Shown here: one piece after another, positions 33,931 to 42,715 of the stretch
How the letters are laid out: each line of letters opens with the position of its first letter
How positions within the stretch are numbered: the first letter of the stretch is position 1
NCBI GenBank assembly: GCA_017510405.1
Contig: JAFWNG010000029.1
Span: 28,290 to 92,289, forward strand
Origin: Solobacterium sp.
Lineage (GTDB): Bacteria > Bacillota_I > Bacilli_A > Erysipelotrichales > Erysipelotrichaceae
Reading direction: 5' to 3'
Length of the DNA: 64,000 nt
Translations under genes and position numbers: made by a program
Notes under the pieces: model-generated
Databases searched by the model: none
Told to the model about the DNA's origin: nothing
What the model saw: the letters and a program-made list of their open reading frames with translations, nothing else

Positions 33931-34968
33931 ATGAAAGAATGGATGATCGGACTCGGCGGCATCGGCTGTCTCACGCTGTCCCGATACGAAGAAAAATACA
34001 ATTCACCGGAAACAGAATACATATATATGGACGCGGATCCCGCATCTCTGCAGGGACGCAGCGAAGAAGACATCTGTCTTCTCTCCGATGAGGTCATGCC
34101 CTGCGGCACCGGCGCGTATCCGGAGATCGGCGCAGCCGCAGTGCTTCGGCCGGAAAGCACCCTGCGTTCGGGCATGCTTGCGGCTCTGCGCAAAAGCCTT
34201 TCGGATGATCCGCAAATAAAAATCGCATTCATCACGACATCGTTCGGCGGCTTCGGGTCCGGCACTGTTCTGCATCTTGCCGCGGCGGCGCTTGGTCAGC
34301 TGACTGCGGAATTCCCCGATGCGGATATCTATATCCGCATCCTTGCGGTAAGCGAGGAATACTTTCCGGAGCTTGGATGGCCGTTTGAGCACAGTACGTA
34401 TGCCGCAAATACAAAAGCTCTCAAAGCCGCGTATCACCGCATGCTGGATCAGAAACTTCTGGATACGGAACACGTCTCTTTCTTCCTGTTCAGCGATCTC
34501 GCCTATGCGGAACATGAAGAAGAACTGCTGAGACTGCCCGACAGTAAACTGCGAAAGATCGCGGAGATCCTGACGGATCCGTATGCAGAGCCCCGTCCGG
34601 CAGAAATCCTGAAGCCGTATAAAGGGGATCAGCCGTATATCTTCATCAGCTACGCGCACAAAGACAGAAACAGTGTCATCCCGGTGATCCGAAGCATGAC
34701 AGAAGACGGATACCGGGTATGGTACGATGAAGGCATCGATCCCGGGACCGAGTGGGACGAAAACATTGCGTCACATGTAAAAAACTGCCGCATGTTCATC
34801 GCCATGATGTCCGACAATTATCTCGCTTCGACCAACTGCCGCGATGAGCTGAACTATGCGCGCGACCTGGAAAAAGACCGCGTACTGGTCTATCTGTCCG
34901 ATGTACAGCTCGAAGGCGGCATGCGCATGCGTCTGTCGCGCCTGCAGAACATCCACAAATATACTTAG
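33931..34968 (+). CDS. tubulin-like GTPase domain fused to a TIR domain
   Basis: 345 residues. Residues 1-215 look tubulin/FtsZ-like: a glycine-rich start WMIGLGGIG at 4-12, YIYMDADPASL as the second strand, and the nucleotide-loop signature TTSFGGFGSGT at 102-112. Residues 235-345 are a TIR domain: PYIFISYAHKD, YRVWYDEGIDPGTEWDENI, FIAMMSDNYLAS and CRDELNYA; Glu274 in GTEW is a candidate catalytic residue by position in related bacterial TIR NADases. The frame stops at TAG 34966-34968 just after HKYT, yet the next 21 codons continue a typical TIR ending. SD GGAGG before ATG 33931. Function unknown; antiphage signalling is possible inference. Confidence 0.75.
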   Translation: MKEWMIGLGGIGCLTLSRYEEKYNSPETEYIYMDADPASLQGRSEEDICLLSDEVMPCGTGAYPEIGAAAVLRPESTLRSGMLAALRKSLSDDPQIKIAFITTSFGGFGSGTVLHLAAAALGQLTAEFPDADIYIRILAVSEEYFPELGWPFEHSTYAANTKALKAAYHRMLDQKLLDTEHVSFFLFSDLAYAEHEEELLRLPDSKLRKIAEILTDPYAEPRPAEILKPYKGDQPYIFISYAHKDRNSVIPVIRSMTEDGYRVWYDEGIDPGTEWDENIASHVKNCRMFIAMMSDNYLASTNCRDELNYARDLEKDRVLVYLSDVQLEGGMRMRLSRLQNIHKYT

Positions 34969-35034
34969 AGAGACGAAAACGATTTCTTTGTCAAACTGTA
35001 CGAGACGAAGAACATCACCACATGCCGCAATTGA
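34966..35034 (+). other. amber codon and in-frame TIR tail
   Basis: TAG followed in the same frame by RDENDFFVKLYETKNITTCRN and then TGA at 35032. The tail fits the C-terminal helix and YET-K-C end of related TIR proteins, so the amber codon probably replaced a tyrosine codon or is read through. Confidence 0.6.
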
Positions 35035-35060
35035 AAAACAGTCCGTCCGGACTGTTTTTT
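35035..35060. terminator. bidirectional terminator between the TIR gene and the EIIB-ROK gene
   Basis: AAAACAGTCC/GGACTGTTTT with a short GTCC-type loop; T-runs on both strands. Confidence 0.8.
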
Positions 35061-35062
35061 AT

Positions 35063-36508
35063 TTACTTCTGTTCTTTATGACTCAGATACTGGGAACACG
35101 CAACGAGTCCGCCGATGAACATGTACTCAAGGACATCATCGGTCTTGACCAGTTCGGGAATGTATTCCTCCTGGATCACTTCCGCGATCTTGCGGCGCAG
35201 TTCCACGGTATTTGCGACCATGCCGCAGTAGATGACGATCCGCTGGGGATCCAGAGAACTGATGATGGAGATCAGATACTTACTGACGAGTTCCAGAACG
35301 CCTTCCGGTGTGCGGGCAAGATTTGCCGGATCATCGCTGTAGGCAAGCACCTTATTCACATACTGCATCTCGCCGGCAAGAGAATGACTGCCGACGATCA
35401 GCTGACCGTTGACAACGTTGCCGACACCCGCGGTTCTTGCGGCGCGCGGATGGAAATAGAACGACAGACTTCTTACTTCCTTCTGCATGCTGTAATAGCC
35501 GAGCGCCATGGCGTTGGCATCATTCTGGAACAGGAACGGGACGCCGTACCGTGCTTCAAAGCGCTTCTTGACATCGACGTTCCAGATGTTGGAGGAACGG
35601 AATGTCAGGTGGCCGTCATAGATGACGCCGGGTGTATTCACGCAGATCAGATGCAGATCCGGCATGCGCTTGACGACGATATCCAGCATATCTTCCAGGT
35701 CGCGCAGGACATATTTCTCCTTGATGACTTCATCTTCAAACAGCATTTCGCCGTGTTCGTAGGCGCGGAAAACGATCCGCAGCATATTGTATTCCACAAT
35801 GACCGAAAGCACGAGAATGCTCGGCAGCGAGCGGAATTCCATCGTTTCCATCGGTGTGCGGCGTTTCTGCATCTCCGCTTCCCGGCGTCTTTTTTCGTCC
35901 TCCAGGAAAGCGAACATCGCCGAAACGTCATACTGAGCAAAGATGGCCGCCGGTATCATGAGCACCGTCTTGTCCTTCAGGATCTCCCGCACGCGCCACT
36001 GCCTGAAGCCGATCTGCGGCGCCAGCAGGATGATATCCGCATCAAACGCGCGTACATACAGGTTATTGTAAGAGACCGCCGAGAAATCATAATTCAGGGA
36101 CAGAAACTCAACGCCGCCGTTCAGTTTTTCCACAAAGAAGGACGTCGTGATTCCGCTGGAACAGCACAAAAGCACCTTGATCTTTTCCTGGGTCTTCAGC
36201 TTGCGGAGGCTTTCCGTCATTTCCAGAAACAGATCCTTGGCATGGTCAAGATCATTCAGGTCAAAGTGAAGATAGAACATGGACTTCCCGTCTTTCTTCA
36301 TCGTGATGCGCAGTTCCACGACCATGAAATCCTTCAGCGGATTGAATGTGATCAGTCCCTGAGCATAATCGGTATCCAGGACAACGTTCTGATACCGGTT
36401 TTTTTCATGGACATCGGTATACTGCGATACCGTGTAGTCAAGAGCGGGACGGGACAGGATCCAGTCCAGATAGACCTTTGCCAGTTTTGCTTTTTCGGAG
36501 TTTGCCAT
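35063..36508 (-). CDS. PTS EIIB-like domain fused to a ROK-type sugar kinase domain
   Basis: 481 residues. After about 105 unassigned residues, KVLLCCSSGITTSF (111-124) matches the phosphocysteine loop of lactose/cellobiose-type EIIB (C-x-x-G-x-T/S-T-S). The C-terminal half (about 215-475) is ROK-like: VPFLFQNDANAMALGYY with the catalytic aspartate, and GVGNVVNGQLIVGSHSLAGEMQ. The ROK zinc-cysteine cluster is not seen. It might be a regulator sensing PTS phosphorylation or a kinase; neither is proved. Last gene of a five-gene unit, SD AGGAGGAAA. Confidence 0.7.
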   Translation of the reverse strand: MANSEKAKLAKVYLDWILSRPALDYTVSQYTDVHEKNRYQNVVLDTDYAQGLITFNPLKDFMVVELRITMKKDGKSMFYLHFDLNDLDHAKDLFLEMTESLRKLKTQEKIKVLLCCSSGITTSFFVEKLNGGVEFLSLNYDFSAVSYNNLYVRAFDADIILLAPQIGFRQWRVREILKDKTVLMIPAAIFAQYDVSAMFAFLEDEKRRREAEMQKRRTPMETMEFRSLPSILVLSVIVEYNMLRIVFRAYEHGEMLFEDEVIKEKYVLRDLEDMLDIVVKRMPDLHLICVNTPGVIYDGHLTFRSSNIWNVDVKKRFEARYGVPFLFQNDANAMALGYYSMQKEVRSLSFYFHPRAARTAGVGNVVNGQLIVGSHSLAGEMQYVNKVLAYSDDPANLARTPEGVLELVSKYLISIISSLDPQRIVIYCGMVANTVELRRKIAEVIQEEYIPELVKTDDVLEYMFIGGLVACSQYLSHKEQK

Positions 36509-36528
36509 ATGCCTTTCCTCCTGTGCGT

Positions 36529-37683
36529 TTATCGGAACAGTGCTTCCATGACACAGTCTGCCATGGCTTTATAACCCTCCAGAGACGGATGCAGGTGATC
36601 CCCGCTGTCGTACTCGGAGCGGAAACATTCCGGATGTTCCGGATCCCGGACAGCCTTGTCGAAGTCGACGCATCCGTCCAGCAGTTCCGTCGTCCGCAGC
36701 CAGTCGTTAAACGAGTTCTTCAATTTCTCGCGGAAGTCCGCGTACGTACGCCATCCCGCGATCGGAAGAAGCGTGCCGCCGTACACCGCAAGCCCGCGTC
36801 TTCTCGCTTCTTCAATATACAACTTTGTGTAGGCATCCGTCATTTCTTTTACTTTCGGCAGATCGGACCACGGCCGGAAGATGTTGGTCTCGGTACCGAC
36901 CGGATGAATGATATCGTTGATCCCGTGCTGGATCAGTACGGTATCCGCGCCGGCTGTTTCCATTTCACCGGCAAACCGGAACTCTCCGCACCGTCCGTAC
37001 GCCGCGTACGTGATGCAGGAATATTCCCGCAGGATGCGCGTGCCGCTGATGGCGCGCCGGATCACCGCGACGTCACGGTGACCTTCTTTCCACAGCATCA
37101 TTGCCAGTTCATCCGGCCAGTCCTGCGCTGTGATGGAATCCCCGTAGCAGATCAGGGCATGGTTTCCTTCTTCCGTCAGGATGTCGATCGTATTCAGGAA
37201 ATAGTACCAGCGGGTGTTGCGGGCATCGTCATTGCGGAAATCCGCGTCATCCCGGCAGCTGCCGTACGCGTAATAGCCGCGCGACAGGCACCCGGTGATC
37301 AGCACGGCTGCGTTCATATCGGTGTAATCCGGCAGATAGAGGCTGACGGAAAGATACTCTCCGGCCGTCACGTCCATCGCGATGACATCCGTGACGATCT
37401 CTTTCCCCGGTTCGATCACAAGCAGTTCCTGTCCGTCCTTTGTTAGCGGGATGACCGTTTCCGGATCGATGCGCCGTTTTCCTTCACTGCGGGCAACAGC
37501 AGCTGTGAAGCGGACTGCCTCGGTGCCGCTGATATTGGAAAAATGCAGGCGCAGCGCACTGCCGTTAAATACCATGCGTATCGGATAGCGCAGGGTCAGG
37601 TTCTTCGCAAAGCGTGATTCCGTCTGGTCATGTATGCTTGTCGCATTTCCCCAGCATGCGACCCACTTTGTGTATTTTTCCAT
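36529..37683 (-). CDS. SGNH/GDSL-type hydrolase
   Basis: 384 residues. An N-terminal beta domain (about 1-150) precedes the SGNH fold: ICYGDSITAQDWP carries the serine, LIQHGINDIIHPVG the Asn block, and DHLHPSLEGYKAMAD the Asp-His pair. No signal peptide. Substrate probably an acetylated sugar or similar ester; known members remove acetyl groups from xylan or other carbohydrates. ATG at 37683 has the GGAGG SD; an earlier in-frame start overlaps the upstream stop. Confidence 0.85.
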   Translation of the reverse strand: MEKYTKWVACWGNATSIHDQTESRFAKNLTLRYPIRMVFNGSALRLHFSNISGTEAVRFTAAVARSEGKRRIDPETVIPLTKDGQELLVIEPGKEIVTDVIAMDVTAGEYLSVSLYLPDYTDMNAAVLITGCLSRGYYAYGSCRDDADFRNDDARNTRWYYFLNTIDILTEEGNHALICYGDSITAQDWPDELAMMLWKEGHRDVAVIRRAISGTRILREYSCITYAAYGRCGEFRFAGEMETAGADTVLIQHGINDIIHPVGTETNIFRPWSDLPKVKEMTDAYTKLYIEEARRRGLAVYGGTLLPIAGWRTYADFREKLKNSFNDWLRTTELLDGCVDFDKAVRDPEHPECFRSEYDSGDHLHPSLEGYKAMADCVMEALFR

Positions 37684-37695
37684 TGTAACCTCCAT

Positions 37696-40179
37696 CTACC
37701 CTGCCTGTACAAGCGCTTCTACAGATTCGATCTTTCCGACAAGTTCACGGGCCGACATGCGCAGAGCCGCATGAGCGAACGCAGCGTTCTGGATCAGTCC
37801 GTCCGAGGAAGCGACCGTGACCCGGTATTTTCCTTTCAGTTTGTAGGACAGTTCTTCGATATACATATCCGCGGTCTGGTCAGTCCGCGTATATACCACC
37901 GACATATTGCCTTTGTTTACGGTCGTGCCGCGGTTGTCGCGGACTTTGTATCCGTCAAAGACCAGAACGATCTTCTCCCCGGTGAATCCCTGGTAGTTGA
38001 AGATCCGGTCGGTCAGTTTTTCTCTTGCATGCGTGATATCCTCGCGGGCAAGCTCCTTCAGATCCTCCCACGCATATATCATATTATAACCGTCGATCAG
38101 AAGACACGGCGGCAGAACCGCTTCTTTGGAAACATGCGGCTTATCCGCCCGCACCGGCCTTCTGCTCACATATTGTTTCTTCGTATTCCGGTTGTTGGAG
38201 GAGCTGCCTTCGATCAGTGCTTTCATTTCCTCTTCGGAGACATGATAGCGTGTTTTCTGCGCTGAACCGGTGCTCTTTTTTTCTTTGTAGGGCTGTACGT
38301 GCATCAGTTCGTCCGCTTCATACCATTCCACGGCATACCCGGCGCCGTGCGCACAGAATACCGATCCCGGCGGATTGCGCAGGTCATTTTCCCAGCGGTA
38401 GCCGACTTCTTCGATGCGCGCTTCCTGGGAAGAGCTGATCTCATAGCCGTCAGGACGGGACGAGAATACACCGGCGCCGCGCGTATACGCAAGCACCTCT
38501 TTCTGATAATTCATCAGTGTGCGCAGAGGTCCTCTGCCGGTGATCTTCATGCGGTCACCATCTTCTTCCACATTCACCGACGCTTCCCGCGTATCCAGAT
38601 CGTACAGGGCCCGCGAAAGAGACGCCGACGGCACATACAGCGTAAACGCCGCATACGGCTCCAGCACGACACTGTTTCCCTTCATCAGCGCCTGCCGCAC
38701 GGCCCGCCGTGCCGCCTGGCGGAAGTCCTGGCCTTCGGTATGTTTCAGATGTCCTTTGCCTGCCGTCAGAACGATGCGCACGTCCGTCAGCGGGAACCCG
38801 GTCAGAACGCCTCTGTGCCGGGAAGACAGCGCGTTCAGGATGGAACGCTGCCAGTTTGCGGACAGTTCATCCGTCGGACACTCACTGATGACCTCGATCC
38901 CGCTTCCCCGCGCCAGCGGTTCCAGGCGCACATGCACTTCGGCATAATGACGCAGCGGCTCAAAATGACCGGCTCCGTCCACCGGTTCCGTTATGGTCTC
39001 CCGGTAAAGAATACTGCCGGTGCCGAACGTGACATGAATGCCGCAGCGGTCTTCGATCTTCTTCTGCAGCACTTCCATCTGCATATCGCCCATGATGCGC
39101 ACGCGGATCGTTTTCGCGATCGTATCCGATTCGATCTCCAGCATCGGGTCTTCTTCCGCAAGCTGCCGGCATACTCTGCCAAGCAGAAGGATATCCGCTC
39201 CTTCCGGTACGATCAGCCGGTATTCCAGACACGCGCTCAGCAGCGGCACTTCGGCATTTTCCTCAAAGCCGAGTCCCTGTCCGGCAGAGGACTCCGAAAG
39301 TCCCTTTACCGTGCAGATCATGCCTGCCTCCGCCTTCTCGAGAGACACGAACGAACTGCCGGAATACAGCCGCAGCTGGTCTGCCTTCTCCGTCTCCGAC
39401 AGTTTCTGCTTCGCCTTCAGTTCACCGCCGGTGATCTTCATATGCGTTAAGCGCGTACCGCTCTCATCCACTGAGATCTTGTAGACACGGGCGCCGAATT
39501 CTTCCGGCCACACCCGCTCGAACGTCAGATCCGCGATCAGGTCCATCAGTTCCTTCATCCCGTCCATCTTCAGCGCCGAGCCGAACAGACACGGGAATAC
39601 ATTTCTTGTCACAAAAGCGTCCTGCACCATTTCCAGCGGCACGCTTTCCGTCTCCAGATACGCTTCCAGCGCTTCTTCGCTGATCGTTGCCAGCTGTTCC
39701 GCAGTATCTTCGCGGCCGAACGCCGTGACTGCCGGCGACAGCTTCTTCAGCGCTGCCAGATGCTCTTCTTCACTGACCCGGCAGATATCCATTTTATTGA
39801 CGAACAGAATGCACGGCACGTCATAGTGTTCCAGGCATTTCCAGATCGTTTCGGTATGACTCTGTACGCCGTCCGTTCCGCTGATCAGTACGATGGCAAT
39901 ATCCAGCACCTGCAGAACACGCTCCATCTCAGCCGAAAAATCCACGTGACCGGGCGTATCGATCACATAGATCTCCGTATCTTTCCATGTAAAGTGCGTT
40001 TCCTTGGAATAGATCGTGATCCCGTGGTCACGCTCCTGGCCGTCGTAATCCAGCACCGTATTGCCGTGATCCACCCGGCCGGCCGAACGGATCGCGCCGG
40101 ACAGATACAGCATGCTCTCTATGGCAGTCGTCTTGCCCGCGTCAACGTGGGCAAGGATCCCGATGACGGTCCGCTTCAT
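37696..40179 (-). CDS. TetM/EF-G-like translational GTPase fused to a NYN (YacP/Rae1-like) nuclease domain
   Basis: 827 residues. Residues 1-640 follow ribosomal-protection/EF-G architecture: G1 GILAHVDAGKTT at 8-19, DTPGHVDFSAE, NKMD, then domains II-V with the SYLAGE-less TetM-like layout. Residues about 665-827 are a NYN domain (LLIDGYNMIYAW with the acidic pair, LVFDGYKV, YTRTDQTADMYIE, VASSDGLIQ), the fold of YacP/Rae1, a ribosome A-site mRNA endonuclease. A combined ribosome-docking and RNA-cutting activity is inference. A tetracycline-resistance role is not shown. Overlaps the HAD gene by four bases. Confidence 0.85.
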   Translation of the reverse strand: MKRTVIGILAHVDAGKTTAIESMLYLSGAIRSAGRVDHGNTVLDYDGQERDHGITIYSKETHFTWKDTEIYVIDTPGHVDFSAEMERVLQVLDIAIVLISGTDGVQSHTETIWKCLEHYDVPCILFVNKMDICRVSEEEHLAALKKLSPAVTAFGREDTAEQLATISEEALEAYLETESVPLEMVQDAFVTRNVFPCLFGSALKMDGMKELMDLIADLTFERVWPEEFGARVYKISVDESGTRLTHMKITGGELKAKQKLSETEKADQLRLYSGSSFVSLEKAEAGMICTVKGLSESSAGQGLGFEENAEVPLLSACLEYRLIVPEGADILLLGRVCRQLAEEDPMLEIESDTIAKTIRVRIMGDMQMEVLQKKIEDRCGIHVTFGTGSILYRETITEPVDGAGHFEPLRHYAEVHVRLEPLARGSGIEVISECPTDELSANWQRSILNALSSRHRGVLTGFPLTDVRIVLTAGKGHLKHTEGQDFRQAARRAVRQALMKGNSVVLEPYAAFTLYVPSASLSRALYDLDTREASVNVEEDGDRMKITGRGPLRTLMNYQKEVLAYTRGAGVFSSRPDGYEISSSQEARIEEVGYRWENDLRNPPGSVFCAHGAGYAVEWYEADELMHVQPYKEKKSTGSAQKTRYHVSEEEMKALIEGSSSNNRNTKKQYVSRRPVRADKPHVSKEAVLPPCLLIDGYNMIYAWEDLKELAREDITHAREKLTDRIFNYQGFTGEKIVLVFDGYKVRDNRGTTVNKGNMSVVYTRTDQTADMYIEELSYKLKGKYRVTVASSDGLIQNAAFAHAALRMSARELVGKIESVEALVQAG

Positions 40180-40838
40180 ATGCGGTCCCTGATCAGTGCC
40201 GGCACTTCCCGCAGATCCTGCACCGCCGCAATGACCGACGGAAACTGACTGTAATACTGCCGCAGCACCGGCCGGTCGATGACGATCGTTTCTGCCCCGA
40301 TCGCATCCGCACAGGTGATGCCGGACAGCGAATCTTCCAGCACCAGCACATGTTCGGCGCCGAGGATCTCTTTGGCATTTTCAAACATCGCGGTTTTACT
40401 GACATAGCTGCCGTCGTCATACACGATCGTTTCCGGATCGATCCATTCATCCAGCCCGAATATCTCCCGGAAGAATCGGATATTCTCTATGATCGACGCC
40501 GAAGCGATCGTAAACGGGACCTCATGTTCTTTCAGCAGCGCAAAAAGATCATACGCGCCCGGGCACAGCGCCGCCGTACCGCTGTTCCTTACCGCTTCCC
40601 GGTACATTTCCTCCTTGCGTTCGGAAAGCTTCTGCAGTTCTTCTTCACTCTTCGTGCCGTTCGTCATGATGCGGAAGATCTCCACATTCGGCTTGCCGGC
40701 ATACACCGATTCCATATCATGCAGGCTGACCGGCTTCCCGCACAGTTCTCTGGACATGCGGTCAAAGACCTGCACATGATAGTCGGTATCGAAAAACAGT
40801 GTGCCGTTGAAATCAAATATTACTCCGTCATACTTCAT
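40176..40838 (-). CDS. HAD-superfamily phosphatase, beta-phosphoglucomutase-like
   Basis: 220 residues. Motif I is IFDFNGTLFFDTDYH with both nucleophile-type aspartates; a helical cap follows; motif II is TIASAS, and motif III/IV is LEDSLSGITCADAIGAETI. Substrate unknown, probably a small sugar phosphate. Overlaps both neighbours by four bases, so expression is coupled to the ADP-ribosylhydrolase and the GTPase-NYN protein. Confidence 0.85.
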   Translation of the reverse strand: MKYDGVIFDFNGTLFFDTDYHVQVFDRMSRELCGKPVSLHDMESVYAGKPNVEIFRIMTNGTKSEEELQKLSERKEEMYREAVRNSGTAALCPGAYDLFALLKEHEVPFTIASASIIENIRFFREIFGLDEWIDPETIVYDDGSYVSKTAMFENAKEILGAEHVLVLEDSLSGITCADAIGAETIVIDRPVLRQYYSQFPSVIAAVQDLREVPALIRDRI

Positions 40839-41893
40839 TCTGCCGTTTCCTTTCTGTACATGGCAGGAAGCCTTTCCGGATCTGCAACAGCGGTATACAG
40901 GTCATCCGCGATCGATCCAATCAGATCTGTCAGTTCCAGATGCTCTTTCCACTCGTTTCCTACCGCGTCTTCCCCGATCAACGCACCTACGATCGCGCCG
41001 GCAATGGCGCCGGTCGAATCCGAGTCGCCGTCATGGTTGACCGCCGCCCGCAGCACGCCGGAGGGATCCTGCGGATGCCGCAGAGCGCAGTATGCCGCGA
41101 TTGCCATTGCCTCGTCCGCTATCCAGCCTTCGCCAAGAATTCGGATATTCTCTGTGTCCGGACGGTCATTTTCCGCCAGCCGGAGCGCCTTTTTCATCAG
41201 TTCGATATAGCCGGGAAGATCCGCTTCCCCCTGGAACATTTCTTCTGTATCGCTTACGGCATCCTGCACGATCTTCACCATATCGGTCTCATCCCGCCAG
41301 AAAATGCTGTTCAGGATGAATGCCATCGTGGCTGAAGGAATATAGCCGAGCGGATGCGTATGGGTCAGCGCCGAAGCTTCCGCCGCGGAAACTGCCGCTG
41401 CAGTACGGTCGGAATGGATCATTGCGCAGGGACTGATGCGCATGATCCCGCCGCATCCCTTGGAATGGTTGATGGGTTCCTCCATCGTTCCCATGATGCC
41501 CTGCCGCAGAGCGCCGAGACATGTATTGCCGGGTGCACGGCGGTGCCGCATGCGTCTTTCTTCGAGAAGCCGGCACTGTCCGAACGGCTCCGGCGCGTCT
41601 TCAAACTGCGTTGTCAGCCAGTCCATATACGCCAGCCATACATATTCTTTTTCCGGACGGTCGCCGCGTCCCGCCGCAAACAGCAGTCCTTCCGCCGTAA
41701 ACAGCGTCATCTGTGTATCATCAGAAAAGACAGCAGTGTGATCGGCTGCGCTGAGATCATACGACTGAATTCCCTCAGGACCGTACATTCTCTGAATCTC
41801 CCGAAGCCGGTCAAATTCCACAGCGTAACCAAGCGCGTCGCCCGCCGCCGAAAGCAGCAGGGAACCGCGGAATTGCTTTTTCAGATCTTTCAT
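40835..41893 (-). CDS. ADP-ribosylglycohydrolase (DraG/ARH family)
   Basis: 352 residues, first gene of the unit. DraG metal-binding motifs are present: GDALGYAVEF, SDDTQMTL, and NHDGDSDSTGAIAGAI near residue 285. Family members remove ADP-ribose from protein arginine or other targets. Its pairing with a ribosome-docking GTPase-nuclease is notable. TATACT in an extended -10 context lies about 35 bases upstream on the minus strand. Confidence 0.9.
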   Translation of the reverse strand: MKDLKKQFRGSLLLSAAGDALGYAVEFDRLREIQRMYGPEGIQSYDLSAADHTAVFSDDTQMTLFTAEGLLFAAGRGDRPEKEYVWLAYMDWLTTQFEDAPEPFGQCRLLEERRMRHRRAPGNTCLGALRQGIMGTMEEPINHSKGCGGIMRISPCAMIHSDRTAAAVSAAEASALTHTHPLGYIPSATMAFILNSIFWRDETDMVKIVQDAVSDTEEMFQGEADLPGYIELMKKALRLAENDRPDTENIRILGEGWIADEAMAIAAYCALRHPQDPSGVLRAAVNHDGDSDSTGAIAGAIVGALIGEDAVGNEWKEHLELTDLIGSIADDLYTAVADPERLPAMYRKETAE

Positions 41894-41939
41894 CGTCTTT
41901 TCCCCCTTTTTTCTTTCTCCAGTATACCATTACCGTCAC

Positions 41940-41961
41940 AAAAAAAGCGCCCCGGGGCGCT
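41940..41961 (-). terminator. intrinsic terminator after the sepF unit
   Basis: AGCGCCCC/GGGGCGCT with essentially no loop, then seven T. The stem overlaps the stop codon TAG of the upstream gene. Confidence 0.75.
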
Positions 41962-42223
41962 AGTTCAGATTCTCATGGAAACGCGATTTGATCGCATCCA
42001 GTGCCACTGAAAGTGACTTTTCCAGGAACTCATCTTCATCGATCTCTCCGCCTGTCAGCTGGTCGACCAGTTCCTTCATCTCACTCAGATCCAGTATGGC
42101 AATGCCGGCCGACGCAAGGATCTTATCCCGGCTTCCCGCCAGACCGCGGATATGCTCGGTAAAACTGCCTGCGTCTGTCTGCAGCTCCATCGTTTCTTTT
42201 TCAAAATCAAATATGATTTTATC
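41960..42223 (-). CDS. hypothetical small protein downstream of sepF
   Basis: 87 residues, acidic, mostly helical (EHIRGLAGSRDKILASAGIAI, DEDEFLEKSLSVALDAIKSR). No recognised domain. It begins eight bases after the sepF stop, so it is co-transcribed and could have a cell-division-linked role; that is inference from position only. A longer in-frame start lies inside sepF. Confidence 0.6.
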   Translation of the reverse strand, partial: DKIIFDFEKETMELQTDAGSFTEHIRGLAGSRDKILASAGIAILDLSEMKELVDQLTGGEIDEDEFLEKSLSVALDAIKSRFHENLN

Positions 42224-42230
42224 CATAGGC

Positions 42231-42611
42231 TTACAGCGTGATCTTGCCGGCCACATCGGATTCACGCGGCACGCACAGGATCACACGGTGCCCGATCTTC
42301 TCGATCCGTCCGTTTTCGCAGTACACGACACCGCTCAGGAAATCGATCATTCTCTGAGAATACTCCCGTGTCATGTTCTGCAGATTAACGATCGCACCGC
42401 ACTTCTGTTTCAGTACATCTGCGATCTCTGATGCTTCATCATATGTCTTCGGGCTGAACAGTCTGAAACGGTAAGATACCTGAGAACCGGCCTGCAGAAT
42501 ATCAGTCTGTACCGGAATTTCCACATCATTGTTGTCGATCTCTACTGTTTCTTTTTCTTCTTCCGTATCTTCCTCGGCCCAGAAGCCTTCTAACCATTTT
42601 TTCTTTTCCAT
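42231..42611 (-). CDS. sepF: cell division protein SepF
   Basis: 126 residues. The N-terminal MEKKKWLEGFW is an amphipathic membrane-binding helix; the globular domain (about 45-126) has FSPKTYDEASEIADVLKQKCGAIVNL and RMIDFLSGVVYCENGRIEKIG, typical of SepF. It binds FtsZ at the division site. SD GGGAGG precedes ATG. Confidence 0.9.
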   Translation of the reverse strand: MEKKKWLEGFWAEEDTEEEKETVEIDNNDVEIPVQTDILQAGSQVSYRFRLFSPKTYDEASEIADVLKQKCGAIVNLQNMTREYSQRMIDFLSGVVYCENGRIEKIGHRVILCVPRESDVAGKITL

Positions 42612-42715
42612 GGCAGTTTCCTCCCGCTCTTTTCTGTTTCTAGTGTATCACGAATCACTGCTTTCTAGGGAATAATTACTTTCGCTGTCAGGCAAACTCG
42701 GCTATCATTATATAC

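Noticed and set aside
37696..40179. Tetracycline resistance gene
   Set aside because: TetM-like architecture alone does not prove resistance; the NYN fusion and its operon point to another role.
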